DNA from: Alphaproteobacteria bacterium
Lineage (GTDB): Bacteria > Pseudomonadota > Alphaproteobacteria > Rhizobiales > Xanthobacteraceae
Direction of reading: 5' to 3'
NCBI GenBank assembly: GCA_005883445.1
Contig: VAZL01000309.1
Coordinates: forward strand, 1 to 8,381
DNA length: 8,381 bases
The notes under the pieces: generated by a model
Databases searched by the model: none
What the model saw: only the letters and a program-made list of their open reading frames with translations
Told to the model about the DNA's origin: nothing
Program-made: the position numbers and the translations under genes
In this document: piece by piece, positions 1 through 5,797 of the stretch
Layout of the letters: every line of letters starts with the position of its first letter
Numbering within the stretch: position 1 is the stretch's first letter

Positions 1-361
1 AGGCGGCGGCGGCAAGCGGATGGCGCCGCTCGGCGCCGAAGGTCAGCGCAAATAGCAGCAGCGTCATCGTGACGAGAAAGCCCAGCGTTTGGTAGAGCGC
101 GATGGCGGCGGCGGTGATCGCGACGATCCGTGCCGCGTGCGGCAGATCCTCCCATCGAACGGTCGCGAAGGGCGCGCTCTCGTTCGCGCGCAGGATGAGC
201 AGCAGACCGAACAAGATCACTAGCCCGGCGACGAGCTTCGGCATCATGCCCGCGCCGGGAAACGACAGTGTCCCGACCGGCAAATCGCCGCTGAGCGCAA
301 ACACCAAGAGGCCGAAGGCGACAAAGACGCCGCCGGCGATGTGGTCGCTACGCAGAGTCAC
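1..361 (-). CDS. tctB: TctB-family small membrane subunit of a tripartite tricarboxylate transporter (partial, 3' end outside window)
   Basis: TctB is the small, poorly conserved membrane subunit of TTT carboxylate importers. It pairs with the large channel TctA and the periplasmic receptor TctC. The minus strand reads open for 120 codons to the window edge. It begins LRSDHIAGGVFVAFG after the start codon, followed by a hydrophobic stretch, then FPGAGMMPKLVAGLVILFG (second membrane segment). Later comes a hydrophobic hairpin, ALYQTLGFLVTMTLLLFALT, followed by the basic GAERRHP. This layout, including the P-G-x-x-x-x-P segment, is typical of TctB. I chose the GTG at 361 because a GGAG sits five bases before it; no better ATG lies in frame nearby. 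It lies 117 bp downstream of tctC on the same strand, which supports the call. The last part of the protein and the expected tctA lie left of the window. Confidence 0.8.
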   Translation of the reverse strand, partial: MTLRSDHIAGGVFVAFGLLVFALSGDLPVGTLSFPGAGMMPKLVAGLVILFGLLLILRANESAPFATVRWEDLPHAARIVAITAAAIALYQTLGFLVTMTLLLFALTFGAERRHPLAAAA

Positions 362-478
362 GGTCTCTCCGTTCCCCTCGCTCTGATCTCCCCATCCGCT
401 TCCCCAAGCGTCTTGGCGTAGGAAGGGCGAGGGCCGGGCGCCGAGGTTGCACGCTCCGCAATCGGTAATCGGGCGCGA
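362..478. other. tctC-tctB spacer with weak nested inverted repeats
   Basis: This 117-bp gap between tctC and tctB codes for nothing I can support. It has a 7-bp inverted pair, CCCTCGC (375-381) and GCGAGGG (427-433), 45 bases apart. Nested inside is a small stem, CGCTT (397-401) against AAGCG (406-410), around a CCCC loop. The rest is purine-rich on the transcribed (minus) side. It could be an mRNA processing or stability element that sets the level of tctB relative to tctC, or a decayed intergenic repeat. No run of U follows the stems, so an intrinsic terminator is unlikely. Confidence 0.3.
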
Positions 479-1456
479 CTACCCCTCGACTTTGCCGATG
501 GAGCGGATCGCGGCTTCGATGCGCTTGCTATCGGCATCCCAGAATGCCGCGAATTCCGGCTGGTCCATGTACGCAAGCTCCTGGCCGAGATTGGCGAGCG
601 CCGCTTTGAACTGTTCGCCGTGCGCCGCCTTGTTCAGCACCTCGCGCCAATAGGTGACGACGTTCGCCGGCGTGCCCTTGGGCGCGAACAGGCCGACCCA
701 GAGATAATATTCGACGTCGTAGCCGGCCTCCTTCATGGTCGGCACATCGGGCAGCGCCGGCGAGCGCTCCCTGCCGAACAAAGCGAGTGGACGCGCCTTG
801 CCGGCCTTGATCTGGGAGAGGCTTGCCGAAATCGAGGAGACTAGTACCTGGGAATTGTTGCCGAGGAAGGCGGTCAACGCCGGCCCGCCGCCCTGGGTCG
901 GCAAATGCCGCAGTTTCAATCCGCCGGCCGCCGCGGTGAACAGCGCGGTCGGAATGTGGAGCGCGCCATAAAGGCCCGACGAACTGAAGACGATTTCGTT
1001 CGGACGCTTCTTGGCGTCGTCGACCAGCTCGTTGAGGGTCTTGTAGGGCTGCTCATCATTGACGATCAGCACGCATGGATCGGCCACGAAGCGCGCGATC
1101 GGGATGAAGTCGGCATTGGTGAATTTCGGCTGCCGACCGAACAGCCGGTCGACTTCGGCGAAGCCGGAAATCGAGGTCAGATGGGAAAGCAGCGTATAGC
1201 CGTCCGGCTTGGCATTGGCAGCGAACTGCGCGCCAACCTGGCCAGCCGCGCCGGACTTGGTTTCGATCACCACCGGCTTCTGCACCATCGGCTCGACCAC
1301 CGCGGCGAGCGGACGCATGACGACATCGACCGCGCCGCCCGGCGGAAACGGGTTGATGATGGTGATGGCGCGGGTCGGATAGGCGTCTTGCGCGAAGGAC
1401 GCCTTGAGGGCGGCCGCTGCGGCAGCGGAGCCGAAGACGAAGCTGCGTCGATCCAC
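479..1456 (-). CDS. tctC: TctC/Bug-family periplasmic solute-binding protein
   Basis: This is a periplasmic receptor of 325 residues, the usual size for the Bug (Bordetella uptake gene)/TctC family, which binds carboxylates and related small molecules for TctAB. The N-terminus MDRRSFVFGS, followed by an alanine-rich core, is a signal peptide. The RRSF pair resembles a twin-arginine motif, and cleavage is likely after SFA (about residue 22). The mature part opens with the family signature YPTRAITIINPFPPGG, then a conserved Asp in AVDVVMRPLA. The typical GAAGQVGAQFAA...KPDGYTLL block follows at about residues 69-92. Later family blocks include LPDVPTMKEAGYDVEYYLWVG and the WREVLNKA helix. The GTG start at 1456 is set by a strong GGGAGGA four bases upstream. 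Genes before (cyclase-type hydrolase) and after (tctB) run the same way, so this probably belongs to a small catabolic uptake unit. The ligand cannot be predicted; Bug proteins are highly paralogous. Confidence 0.92.
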   Translation of the reverse strand: MDRRSFVFGSAAAAAALKASFAQDAYPTRAITIINPFPPGGAVDVVMRPLAAVVEPMVQKPVVIETKSGAAGQVGAQFAANAKPDGYTLLSHLTSISGFAEVDRLFGRQPKFTNADFIPIARFVADPCVLIVNDEQPYKTLNELVDDAKKRPNEIVFSSSGLYGALHIPTALFTAAAGGLKLRHLPTQGGGPALTAFLGNNSQVLVSSISASLSQIKAGKARPLALFGRERSPALPDVPTMKEAGYDVEYYLWVGLFAPKGTPANVVTYWREVLNKAAHGEQFKAALANLGQELAYMDQPEFAAFWDADSKRIEAAIRSIGKVEG

Positions 1457-1512
1457 GCTGTCCTCCCGAGTTGCGCCGGGCTTGAGGCCGCGCCGGTTGC
1501 GTGCGAGCCGCG

Positions 1513-1541
1513 ATGCTAGGAGGCGCGCCCGGTAGGGTCAA
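1513..1541 (-). promoter_or_regulatory. Candidate sigma70-type promoter for tctC
   Basis: Read on the minus strand there is TTGACC (1536-1541) as a -35 box, exactly 17 bases of spacer, then TAGCAT (1513-1518) as a -10 box. That is five of six and four of six matches to the consensus. It lies in the 121-bp gap between the hydrolase stop and tctC, with the -10 box about 57 bp before the GTG start. If real, tctC and tctB can be transcribed separately from the hydrolase gene. GC-rich genomes produce such matches by chance, so this is moderate evidence only. Confidence 0.4.
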
Positions 1542-1577
1542 CCTCGCGCGTCCGCGGCATAAGGGATCGTGCGATCG

Positions 1578-2351
1578 CTACTCGATGATCGCGACGGCGC
1601 GCGTCCAGCCCGCGGAACCGCCGCGCACTTTGACCGGAAAGCAGCTCACCATGAAGCCCTCGGCTGGCAGCGCTTCGAGATTGTTGAGCTTCTCGATATG
1701 GCAATAGCCGATCTCGCGGCCGGCTTTGTGGCCTTCCCAGATCAGACTCGCATCGCGGGTGGCAAGATATTTCTCCTTGGTGTGCACGAACGGCGCGTCC
1801 CAGCTCCAGCCGTCAGTGCCGGTCACGCGCACGCCGCGCTCGAGCAGGTAGAGGGTTGCCTCGCGGCCCATGCCGCAACCCTTGGCGACATAATCGGGAC
1901 GGCCGTAGGCCGCGCCCGCGCTCGTGTTCACCAGCACGATCTCGAGCGGCGCGAGCCTATGATCGATGCGTTTGAGCTCGGCTTCAACGTCGCGCGCGCT
2001 GGCGACGTAACCATCAGGGAAATGACGGAAGTTGAGCTTGATGGCGGGTTGAAAGCACCATTCGAGCGGGACCTCGTCGATTGTGATCGCGCGCTTGCCG
2101 CGATCCATGGTGGAGGCGAAATGCCACGGGGCGTCGAGGTGTGTGGTGTTGTGGGTCGAGAGCCGGATCCACTCGATCGCCCAGCCCTCCCGATCTGGCA
2201 AATCCTCCTCCCGCAAGCCGGGAAAGAACTTGACCACGTCCGCCGCCGTCTGCCGGTGGGTGAAATAGTCGATCTTCGGGCCGTAGCCCGGGGGATCGGC
2301 GGCGACGTCGTTTTCCAGCGGCACGGAAATGTCGATGAACTTGCGTGCCAT
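1578..2351 (-). CDS. Cyclase-family (kynurenine formamidase-like) metal-dependent hydrolase
   Basis: This is a 257-residue protein of the cyclase/KynB-like family, whose members hydrolyse amide or ester bonds in small metabolites using bound divalent metal. The family motif HxGTHxDxPxH appears at residues 67-77 as HNTTHLDAPWH. The metal-ligand histidines and Asp73 are kept, but the usual Gly is Thr69. Family-typical blocks follow: TGTDGWSWDAPF (about 177-188), LIWEGHKAG with Glu206 and His208 (about 203-211), YCHIEKLNNLEALP, and the C-terminal GFMVSCFPVKV...GGSAGWTRAVAI. The start is the ATG at 2351, with AAGGAG eight bases upstream. A GTG nine bases earlier overlaps that ribosome site and is unlikely. 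It diverges from the DUF1330 gene and precedes tctC on the same strand. Kynurenine formamidase itself is unlikely, because no other tryptophan-degradation gene is present. A hydrolase acting on a compound imported by the neighbouring transporter is the more likely role, by inference. Confidence 0.85.
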   Translation of the reverse strand: MARKFIDISVPLENDVAADPPGYGPKIDYFTHRQTAADVVKFFPGLREEDLPDREGWAIEWIRLSTHNTTHLDAPWHFASTMDRGKRAITIDEVPLEWCFQPAIKLNFRHFPDGYVASARDVEAELKRIDHRLAPLEIVLVNTSAGAAYGRPDYVAKGCGMGREATLYLLERGVRVTGTDGWSWDAPFVHTKEKYLATRDASLIWEGHKAGREIGYCHIEKLNNLEALPAEGFMVSCFPVKVRGGSAGWTRAVAIIE

Positions 2352-2381
2352 GAGCAGCACTCCTTATGCTTCAAATTCGCA

Positions 2382-2408
2382 GTCACGTCCCCCACGGCGT
2401 GGGGTGAC
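2382..2408. promoter_or_regulatory. Inverted repeat in the divergent hydrolase/DUF1330 spacer
   Basis: The core is CCCCAC (2390-2395), a GGC loop, and GTGGGG (2399-2404). Just outside lie GTCA (2382-2385) and TGAC (2405-2408), offset by four unpaired bases on the left side. It sits in the only spacer between two divergently read genes and 20 bp before the DUF1330 ribosome site. It could be an operator for a shared regulator or a structure in one 5' leader. No regulator gene is present in the window to match it. Confidence 0.35.
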
Positions 2409-2439
2409 GGCAAGAGCACACGCCAGCGAGGACATCACC

Positions 2440-2742
2440 ATGCCGGCCTATTGGGTTGCGCGGTCGAAGATTAACGACCCGGTCGAATACAAGAAGTACA
2501 CCGACCTCGTGCCGGGGATCATCGCCAAGTTCGGCGGCAAGGTGCTCGCGCGCGGCGGCCGCTATCAGGTCATGGAAGGGCCGGCAAAATTCCACCGCTT
2601 CGTGGTGATCGAGTTTCCGACCTTCGAGCAGGGCGTCGCCTGCTTCACCTCGCCCGAATACGACCGCGCCGCGGCCTTCCGCCGCAACGGCGCGGGCGAG
2701 GTCGAGACCATCATGGTCGAAGGCGGCGATCCAACGCGCTAG
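2440..2742 (+). CDS. DUF1330 family small protein
   Basis: This 100-residue protein matches the DUF1330 pattern throughout. It has the opening MPAYWVARSKINDPVEYKKY, the block FGGKVLARGGRYQVMEGP (about 31-48), then FVVIEFPTFEQGVACFTS, the helix SPEYDRAAAFRR, and the closing strand IMVEGGD. DUF1330 proteins are small alpha/beta ferredoxin-like folds that usually form dimers; their biochemical role is mostly unknown, and they often sit in small-molecule catabolic clusters. The ATG at 2440 is chosen because a GAGGA (2428-2432) sits seven bases before it and because the family begins at this methionine. The open frame extends 37 codons further upstream, but that part overlaps the hydrolase start and looks non-coding. 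It is divergent from the hydrolase, so the two may share control. Downstream lie two hairpin repeats. Confidence 0.85.
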   Translation: MPAYWVARSKINDPVEYKKYTDLVPGIIAKFGGKVLARGGRYQVMEGPAKFHRFVVIEFPTFEQGVACFTSPEYDRAAAFRRNGAGEVETIMVEGGDPTR

Positions 2743-2767
2743 CGGCGCATGAACGGGCGGCGGCCCA

Positions 2768-2848
2768 CTAGGGTGGCTTTGGTTCAGAAGTCCGCGTCGT
2801 TTTTGCAGCGCGTCCGAAATGCGGGCTTCTGAACCAAAGCCACACTAG
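2768..2848. repeat. Long palindromic hairpin element A
   Basis: An 81-base hairpin with 28-base arms, 2768-2795 and 2821-2848, around a 25-base loop. The arms pair at 26 of 28 positions, and one of the two exceptions is a G-T wobble. Both ends finish in CTAG; the arm reads CTAGTGTGGCTTTGGTTCAG then AAGCCCGC in its right-hand version. There is no coding content and no U-run after it, so it is not a classical terminator. It resembles a REP- or MITE-like dispersed intergenic repeat and is related in sequence to the neighbouring element. Confidence 0.85.
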
Positions 2849-2860
2849 ATCAATAAGTTG

Positions 2861-2937
2861 CTAGTGTCCTTCGATTCCGAAGTTAGCAACCGAGGCTGCG
2901 GCACAATGATGCGAACTTCGGAATCGAAGGACACTAG
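2861..2937. repeat. Long palindromic hairpin element B, related to element A
   Basis: A 77-base hairpin with 27-base arms, 2861-2887 and 2911-2937, around a 23-base loop. The arms match at 26 of 27 positions; the mismatch is A2885. It also begins and ends in CTAG. Its arm (CTAGTGTCCTTCGATTCCGA then AGTTCGC) matches that of element A at 21 of 27 aligned positions with one gap, so the two are relatives. A 12-base AT-rich linker (2849-2860) separates them. It ends 60 bp before the start of the binding-protein gene and would dominate that gene's upstream region. Confidence 0.85.
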
Positions 2938-2997
2938 CGCCGCCTTACCCGCTGCCCATAAGATGGAGCCACAAACGATTGCAATGGGAGGATGACG

Positions 2998-4241
2998 ATG
3001 CTGCATGATGCAACACATCGGGCGGTGAGATATTTCGCGCGAGCGCTCGCGGCGTGCGTGCTGTTGTTCGCAGGCGCGGCCTGGGCGCAATCCGGCGAGC
3101 CGATCAAGATCGGCTATGGCATATCTCAAACCGGCGGGCTTGCGCCCAACGGCAAGTCGGCGCTGCTCGCCCAGAAGATTTGGGAAGAAGATATCAACGC
3201 CAAGGGCGGGCTGCTCGGCCGTCCGGTCAAGCTCATCTATTACGACGACCAGACCAATCCGGCGACGGTGCCCGGCATCTACACCAAGCTGCTCGACGTC
3301 GACAAGGTCGATCTGATCATCGGCGGTTACGGCACCAACATGCTGGCGCCGGCGATGCCGGTCGTCGTGCAGAAGAAGAAGATGCTGATCGGGCTGTTCG
3401 GGCTCGCGGTCAACAGCGAGTTTCACTATCCCAACTACTTCGCGATGATTCCGTCCGGGCCGGCCCCGAAGACGGCCTTCACCAAGGGCTTCTTCGACAC
3501 TGCCATGGCGCAGAATCCGAAGCCGCAGACAGTGGCGATCGTCGCCGCCGACGCGGAGTTCTCCGTCAACGCCTCCGAGGGTGCCCGCGACAACGCCAAG
3601 GCGGCCGGGCTCAACATTGTCTATGACAAGCGATATCCGCCATCGACGACGGACTTCGCGCCGATCGTTCGCGCCATCCAGGCGACAAATCCGGACATCG
3701 TGGTGATCTGCTCGTACCCGCCGGATTCGGTCGGTATGGTGAAGGCGATCAACGAAATCGGCTTCAAGCCGAAGATGATGGGCGGCGGCTTGGTCGGCCT
3801 GCAGGCGACGGCCATCAAGACGCAGTTGGGACCGTTGCTCAACGGGTTCGTCAACTACGACTTCTGGCTGCCGGTCCCGAAGATGGATTTCCCCGGGGTG
3901 GCCGATTTCCTAAAGAAGTATCAGGCCAAGGCAGGGTCGGAAGGCGTCGACCCGCTCGGCTACTACATCGGGCCCTGGGGCTATGCGCAGATGGAGGTCC
4001 TGGCGCAGGCAATTGTCGAAACCAAGAGCCTCAACGATGAAACACGTTCAAGACCGTGGTCGGCGAGGTGAAGTTCGGCAAGGACGGCGAATGGGCGCAA
4101 TCGCGCGTGCTGCAGGTCCAGTTCCAGAACGTCAAGGGCAACGACGTCGGGCAATTCAAGGACATCTCGACCCAGGTCGTGCTGACGCCGTCGGAGTATG
4201 CGTCCGGCAAGGTGATCTATCCCTACGAGAAGGCGAAGTAG
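2998..4241 (+). pseudogene. Branched-chain amino acid-type ABC transporter substrate-binding protein, frameshifted near 4041
   Basis: This is a LivJ/Peripla_BP_6-type periplasmic binding protein, the receptor that hands ligand to LivHMGF. The ATG at 2998 follows GGGAGG by six bases; the ATG at 2992 touches the ribosome site and is less likely. Residues 1-30 are a signal peptide ending AAWA, with mature QSGEPIKIGYGISQTGG. Family blocks follow: AQKIWEEDINAKGGLLGRPV, LIYYDDQTNP, DLIIGGYGTNMLAPAMPVV, and TDFAPIVRAIQATNPDIVV. After KSLNDE (codon ending 4041) the frame reads nine unrelated residues to a TGA at 4069-4071. The family-like C-terminus FKTVVGEVKFGKDGEWAQ... to YPYEKAK continues in another frame from 4047 to the TAG at 4239-4241, 64 codons. 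The frame step fits a loss of 3n+1 bases, and the expected linker helix between the two parts seems missing. Either it is a real pseudogene or a sequence error. It converges on livF. Confidence 0.85.
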
Positions 4242-4269
4242 GTCCGAACCGTCACCCTAAGGGGCGCAG

Positions 4270-4293
4270 CGCTGTCGGGCATGCCCGACAGCG
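4270..4293. repeat. Perfect 24-bp palindrome between convergent genes
   Basis: CGCTGTCGGGCA at 4270-4281 is followed directly by its exact reverse complement at 4282-4293, with no loop. As RNA it would form a hairpin losing only the central few pairs. It lies 29 bases after the binding-protein stop and 45 bases after the livF stop, so it may act as a two-way transcription end or an mRNA-protecting structure. It lacks a clear U-run on either side. A symmetric protein-binding site is an alternative. Confidence 0.6.
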
Positions 4294-4305
4294 GCGCGTG
4301 AGTGG

Positions 4306-4329
4306 GCAAGTCGGCCTCAACCGACTTGC
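4306..4329. terminator. 9-bp stem-loop downstream of livF
   Basis: GCAAGTCGG (4306-4314) and CCGACTTGC (4321-4329) pair perfectly around the six-base loop CCTCAA. It begins 10 bases past the livF stop codon in the direction of livF transcription. A further pair, GCAGCGC (4266-4272) with GCGCTGC (4328-4334), could enclose both this hairpin and the adjoining 24-bp palindrome in an alternative fold. Termination is inferred from position; no U-tract is visible, so a repeat element or 3' stabiliser fits equally well. Confidence 0.4.
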
Positions 4330-4338
4330 GCTGCTCGA

Positions 4339-5070
4339 CTACAGCCCGAGATAAAACTTGCGGATCAGCTCGTTGTTGTTGAGCTCGTCGGCGGAGCGGC
4401 CTTCGAAGGCGATCTGGCCGTGGACGATGACGTAGCCGCGGTCGGCGATGCGCAGCGCCTGCGGGAAGTTCTGCTCGGCCATCAACACGGTGAGCTTGTA
4501 CTGGTCCTTGAGCTCCTTGATCTTGTCGATGGTGCGGCTGACCAGCACCGGCGCTAGGCCCACCGACGGCTCGTCGATCAAGAGGATGCGCGGCGCCAGC
4601 ATCAACGCGCGCGCGAGCGCGAGCATCTGCTGTTCGCCGCCGCTGAGCGAGCCGGCGAGCTGGGCGCGGCGCTCCGCCAATCGCGGGAAGCATTCGAAGC
4701 AGAAATCCAGGTTCGATTTGAGCTTGGTACGCGCCTTGCGGCGGAAGGCGCCGAGCAGGAGATTTTCCTCCACGGTCAGGCGCGGAAACAGGCGGCGGCC
4801 TTCCGGCACCAGCGCGATGCCGAGATCGACGATTTGCTCGGTGCTGCGACCGATGAGGTCGTATCGTTCGCCGTCGATCTCGACCACGATGGCTCCGGCG
4901 CGCGGGCGCACGATGCCCATGACGCATTTCATCAGCGTCGACTTGCCGTTGCCGTTGGTGCCGAGCAGCACCACCGTCTCGCCCGAATTGACCTTGAGCG
5001 ACACGTCTTCGAGCACCCGCACGGCGCCGTAGGCGGCGTCGATCTTCTCGATGCTGAGACTATTGGCCAA
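4339..5070 (-). CDS. livF: Branched-chain amino acid-type ABC transporter ATP-binding protein LivF
   Basis: This is one of the two cytoplasmic ATPases powering LivHM. At 243 residues it has the usual LivF length. An aromatic A-loop residue is at Tyr14. Walker A is GTNGNGKST (37-45, Lys43). The LivF-specific VPEGRRLFPRLTVEENLLLGA spans 88-108, with Glu90 where other ABC proteins have the Q-loop. The signature is LSGGEQQ (142-148), Walker B is ILLIDEP (162-168) with catalytic Glu167, and a family-typical EQN stands in place of the H-loop. The frame begins at a TTG (5070) preceded by GGAGAGGG; no ATG occurs before the Walker A region, so TTG is accepted. It overlaps the end of livG by 11 bases, which implies translational coupling. 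It is the last gene of the liv run; two hairpin-forming sequences follow it. Confidence 0.93.
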   Translation of the reverse strand: MANSLSIEKIDAAYGAVRVLEDVSLKVNSGETVVLLGTNGNGKSTLMKCVMGIVRPRAGAIVVEIDGERYDLIGRSTEQIVDLGIALVPEGRRLFPRLTVEENLLLGAFRRKARTKLKSNLDFCFECFPRLAERRAQLAGSLSGGEQQMLALARALMLAPRILLIDEPSVGLAPVLVSRTIDKIKELKDQYKLTVLMAEQNFPQALRIADRGYVIVHGQIAFEGRSADELNNNELIRKFYLGL

Positions 5071-5797
5071 GGTAAGCCCTCTCCACCTCGGGATCGCGAA
5101 TCACCGCCTCCGGCCTGCCGTCCGCAATCTTCTTGCCGGAGACCAGCACGATCAGCCGCTGCGAGAATTTCATCACCGCGCGCATGATATGCTCGATCAG
5201 GACGATGGTGATGCCGCGCTCGTTGAGCCGAATGAGCAGGGCGACGATGTCGTCGACCTCAGATTGCGACAGACCGGCCATGGACTCGTCGGCGATCAAG
5301 AGCTTCGGCTCGGCGGCCATGGCGCGCGCGAGTTCGAGCTTACGCATCTCCACTTGGGTCAGGTCGCGCGGCAGCTGCGCCGCCTTGTCCGAGAGCGCGA
5401 CGAGCTGCAATAGCTCCGCGCAGCGTGCATCGAGCGCGGCCGGCGAGAGCGCGCGCCCCAGCCGCGCGTTGACGGTGTAAAGGAGCGGCACCCGCAGGTT
5501 GTCGGCGACCGTCAGCGTCGCGAACGGACGCGGGAGTTGAAAGCTGCGCGCCATGCCGCGGCGCGTGCGCTCGTGGGTGAGCAGGCCGTCGACCGCCTTG
5601 CCGTCGAAGCGCACCGTGCCGGTCTCGTTCACGAGCGTGCCGCAGATGCAGTTGACCAAGGTCGACTTGCCCGAGCCGTTGGGACCGATCAGGCCGACCC
5701 GCTCGCCCTCGGCGACGGTGAGGTCGATGCCGTCGAGCGCGACGAAGCCGCCGAAGCGCTTGCTCAGACCCGTGACTTCGAGCAGCGGCCCAGCCAT
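5060..5797 (-). CDS. livG: Branched-chain amino acid-type ABC transporter ATP-binding protein LivG
   Basis: This is the partner ATPase to LivF, 245 residues from the ATG at 5797. That ATG shares one base with the livM stop (TGATG); a GTG three bases earlier is an alternative start. GGGAGGG lies seven bases before the ATG. Walker A is GPNGSGKST (38-46). The Q-loop is Gln87 in RSFQLPRPFATLTVADNL. Walker B is LLIADES (166-172) with catalytic Glu171, and His203 in LIEHIM is the H-loop. The signature region is unusual: where LSGGQ or LSYGQ is expected the protein reads LTQVEMRKLELARAMA (about 146-161). Relatives with a diverged LT-type signature followed by RLELARAL are known in LivG-like subfamilies, so this is probably a lineage trait and not damage. 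The ending DPEVERAYLGQ is typical of LivG. Confidence 0.93.
   Translation of the reverse strand: MAGPLLEVTGLSKRFGGFVALDGIDLTVAEGERVGLIGPNGSGKSTLVNCICGTLVNETGTVRFDGKAVDGLLTHERTRRGMARSFQLPRPFATLTVADNLRVPLLYTVNARLGRALSPAALDARCAELLQLVALSDKAAQLPRDLTQVEMRKLELARAMAAEPKLLIADESMAGLSQSEVDDIVALLIRLNERGITIVLIEHIMRAVMKFSQRLIVLVSGKKIADGRPEAVIRDPEVERAYLGQ

Noticed and set aside
905..1519. Plus-strand open frame opposite tctC
   Set aside because: It is Arg/Gly-rich and antisense to a well-conserved binding protein; it is a shadow.
1569..2474. Plus-strand open frame (301 codons) opposite the cyclase-family gene
   Set aside because: The minus strand holds a complete, motif-bearing hydrolase with a good ribosome site; the antisense product has no recognisable features.
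2768..2848. Intrinsic terminator for the DUF1330 gene
   Set aside because: The stem is far longer than a usual terminator and no U-run follows; the related second hairpin next to it fits a repeat element better.
2768..2937. CRISPR-like array
   Set aside because: There are only two units, each internally palindromic with a fixed loop, and no regular repeat-spacer pattern or cas gene.
2845..3426. Minus-strand open frame spanning the hairpin repeats and the 5' part of the receptor gene
   Set aside because: It is antisense to the receptor's signal peptide and first lobe, and its end lies in the palindromes.
4056..4241. Separate short gene beginning at GTG 4056 downstream of the frameshift
   Set aside because: There is no ribosome site and the sequence is the C-terminal tail of the binding-protein family, so it is the broken end of the same gene. 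I also saw no slippery sequence that would support programmed frameshifting.
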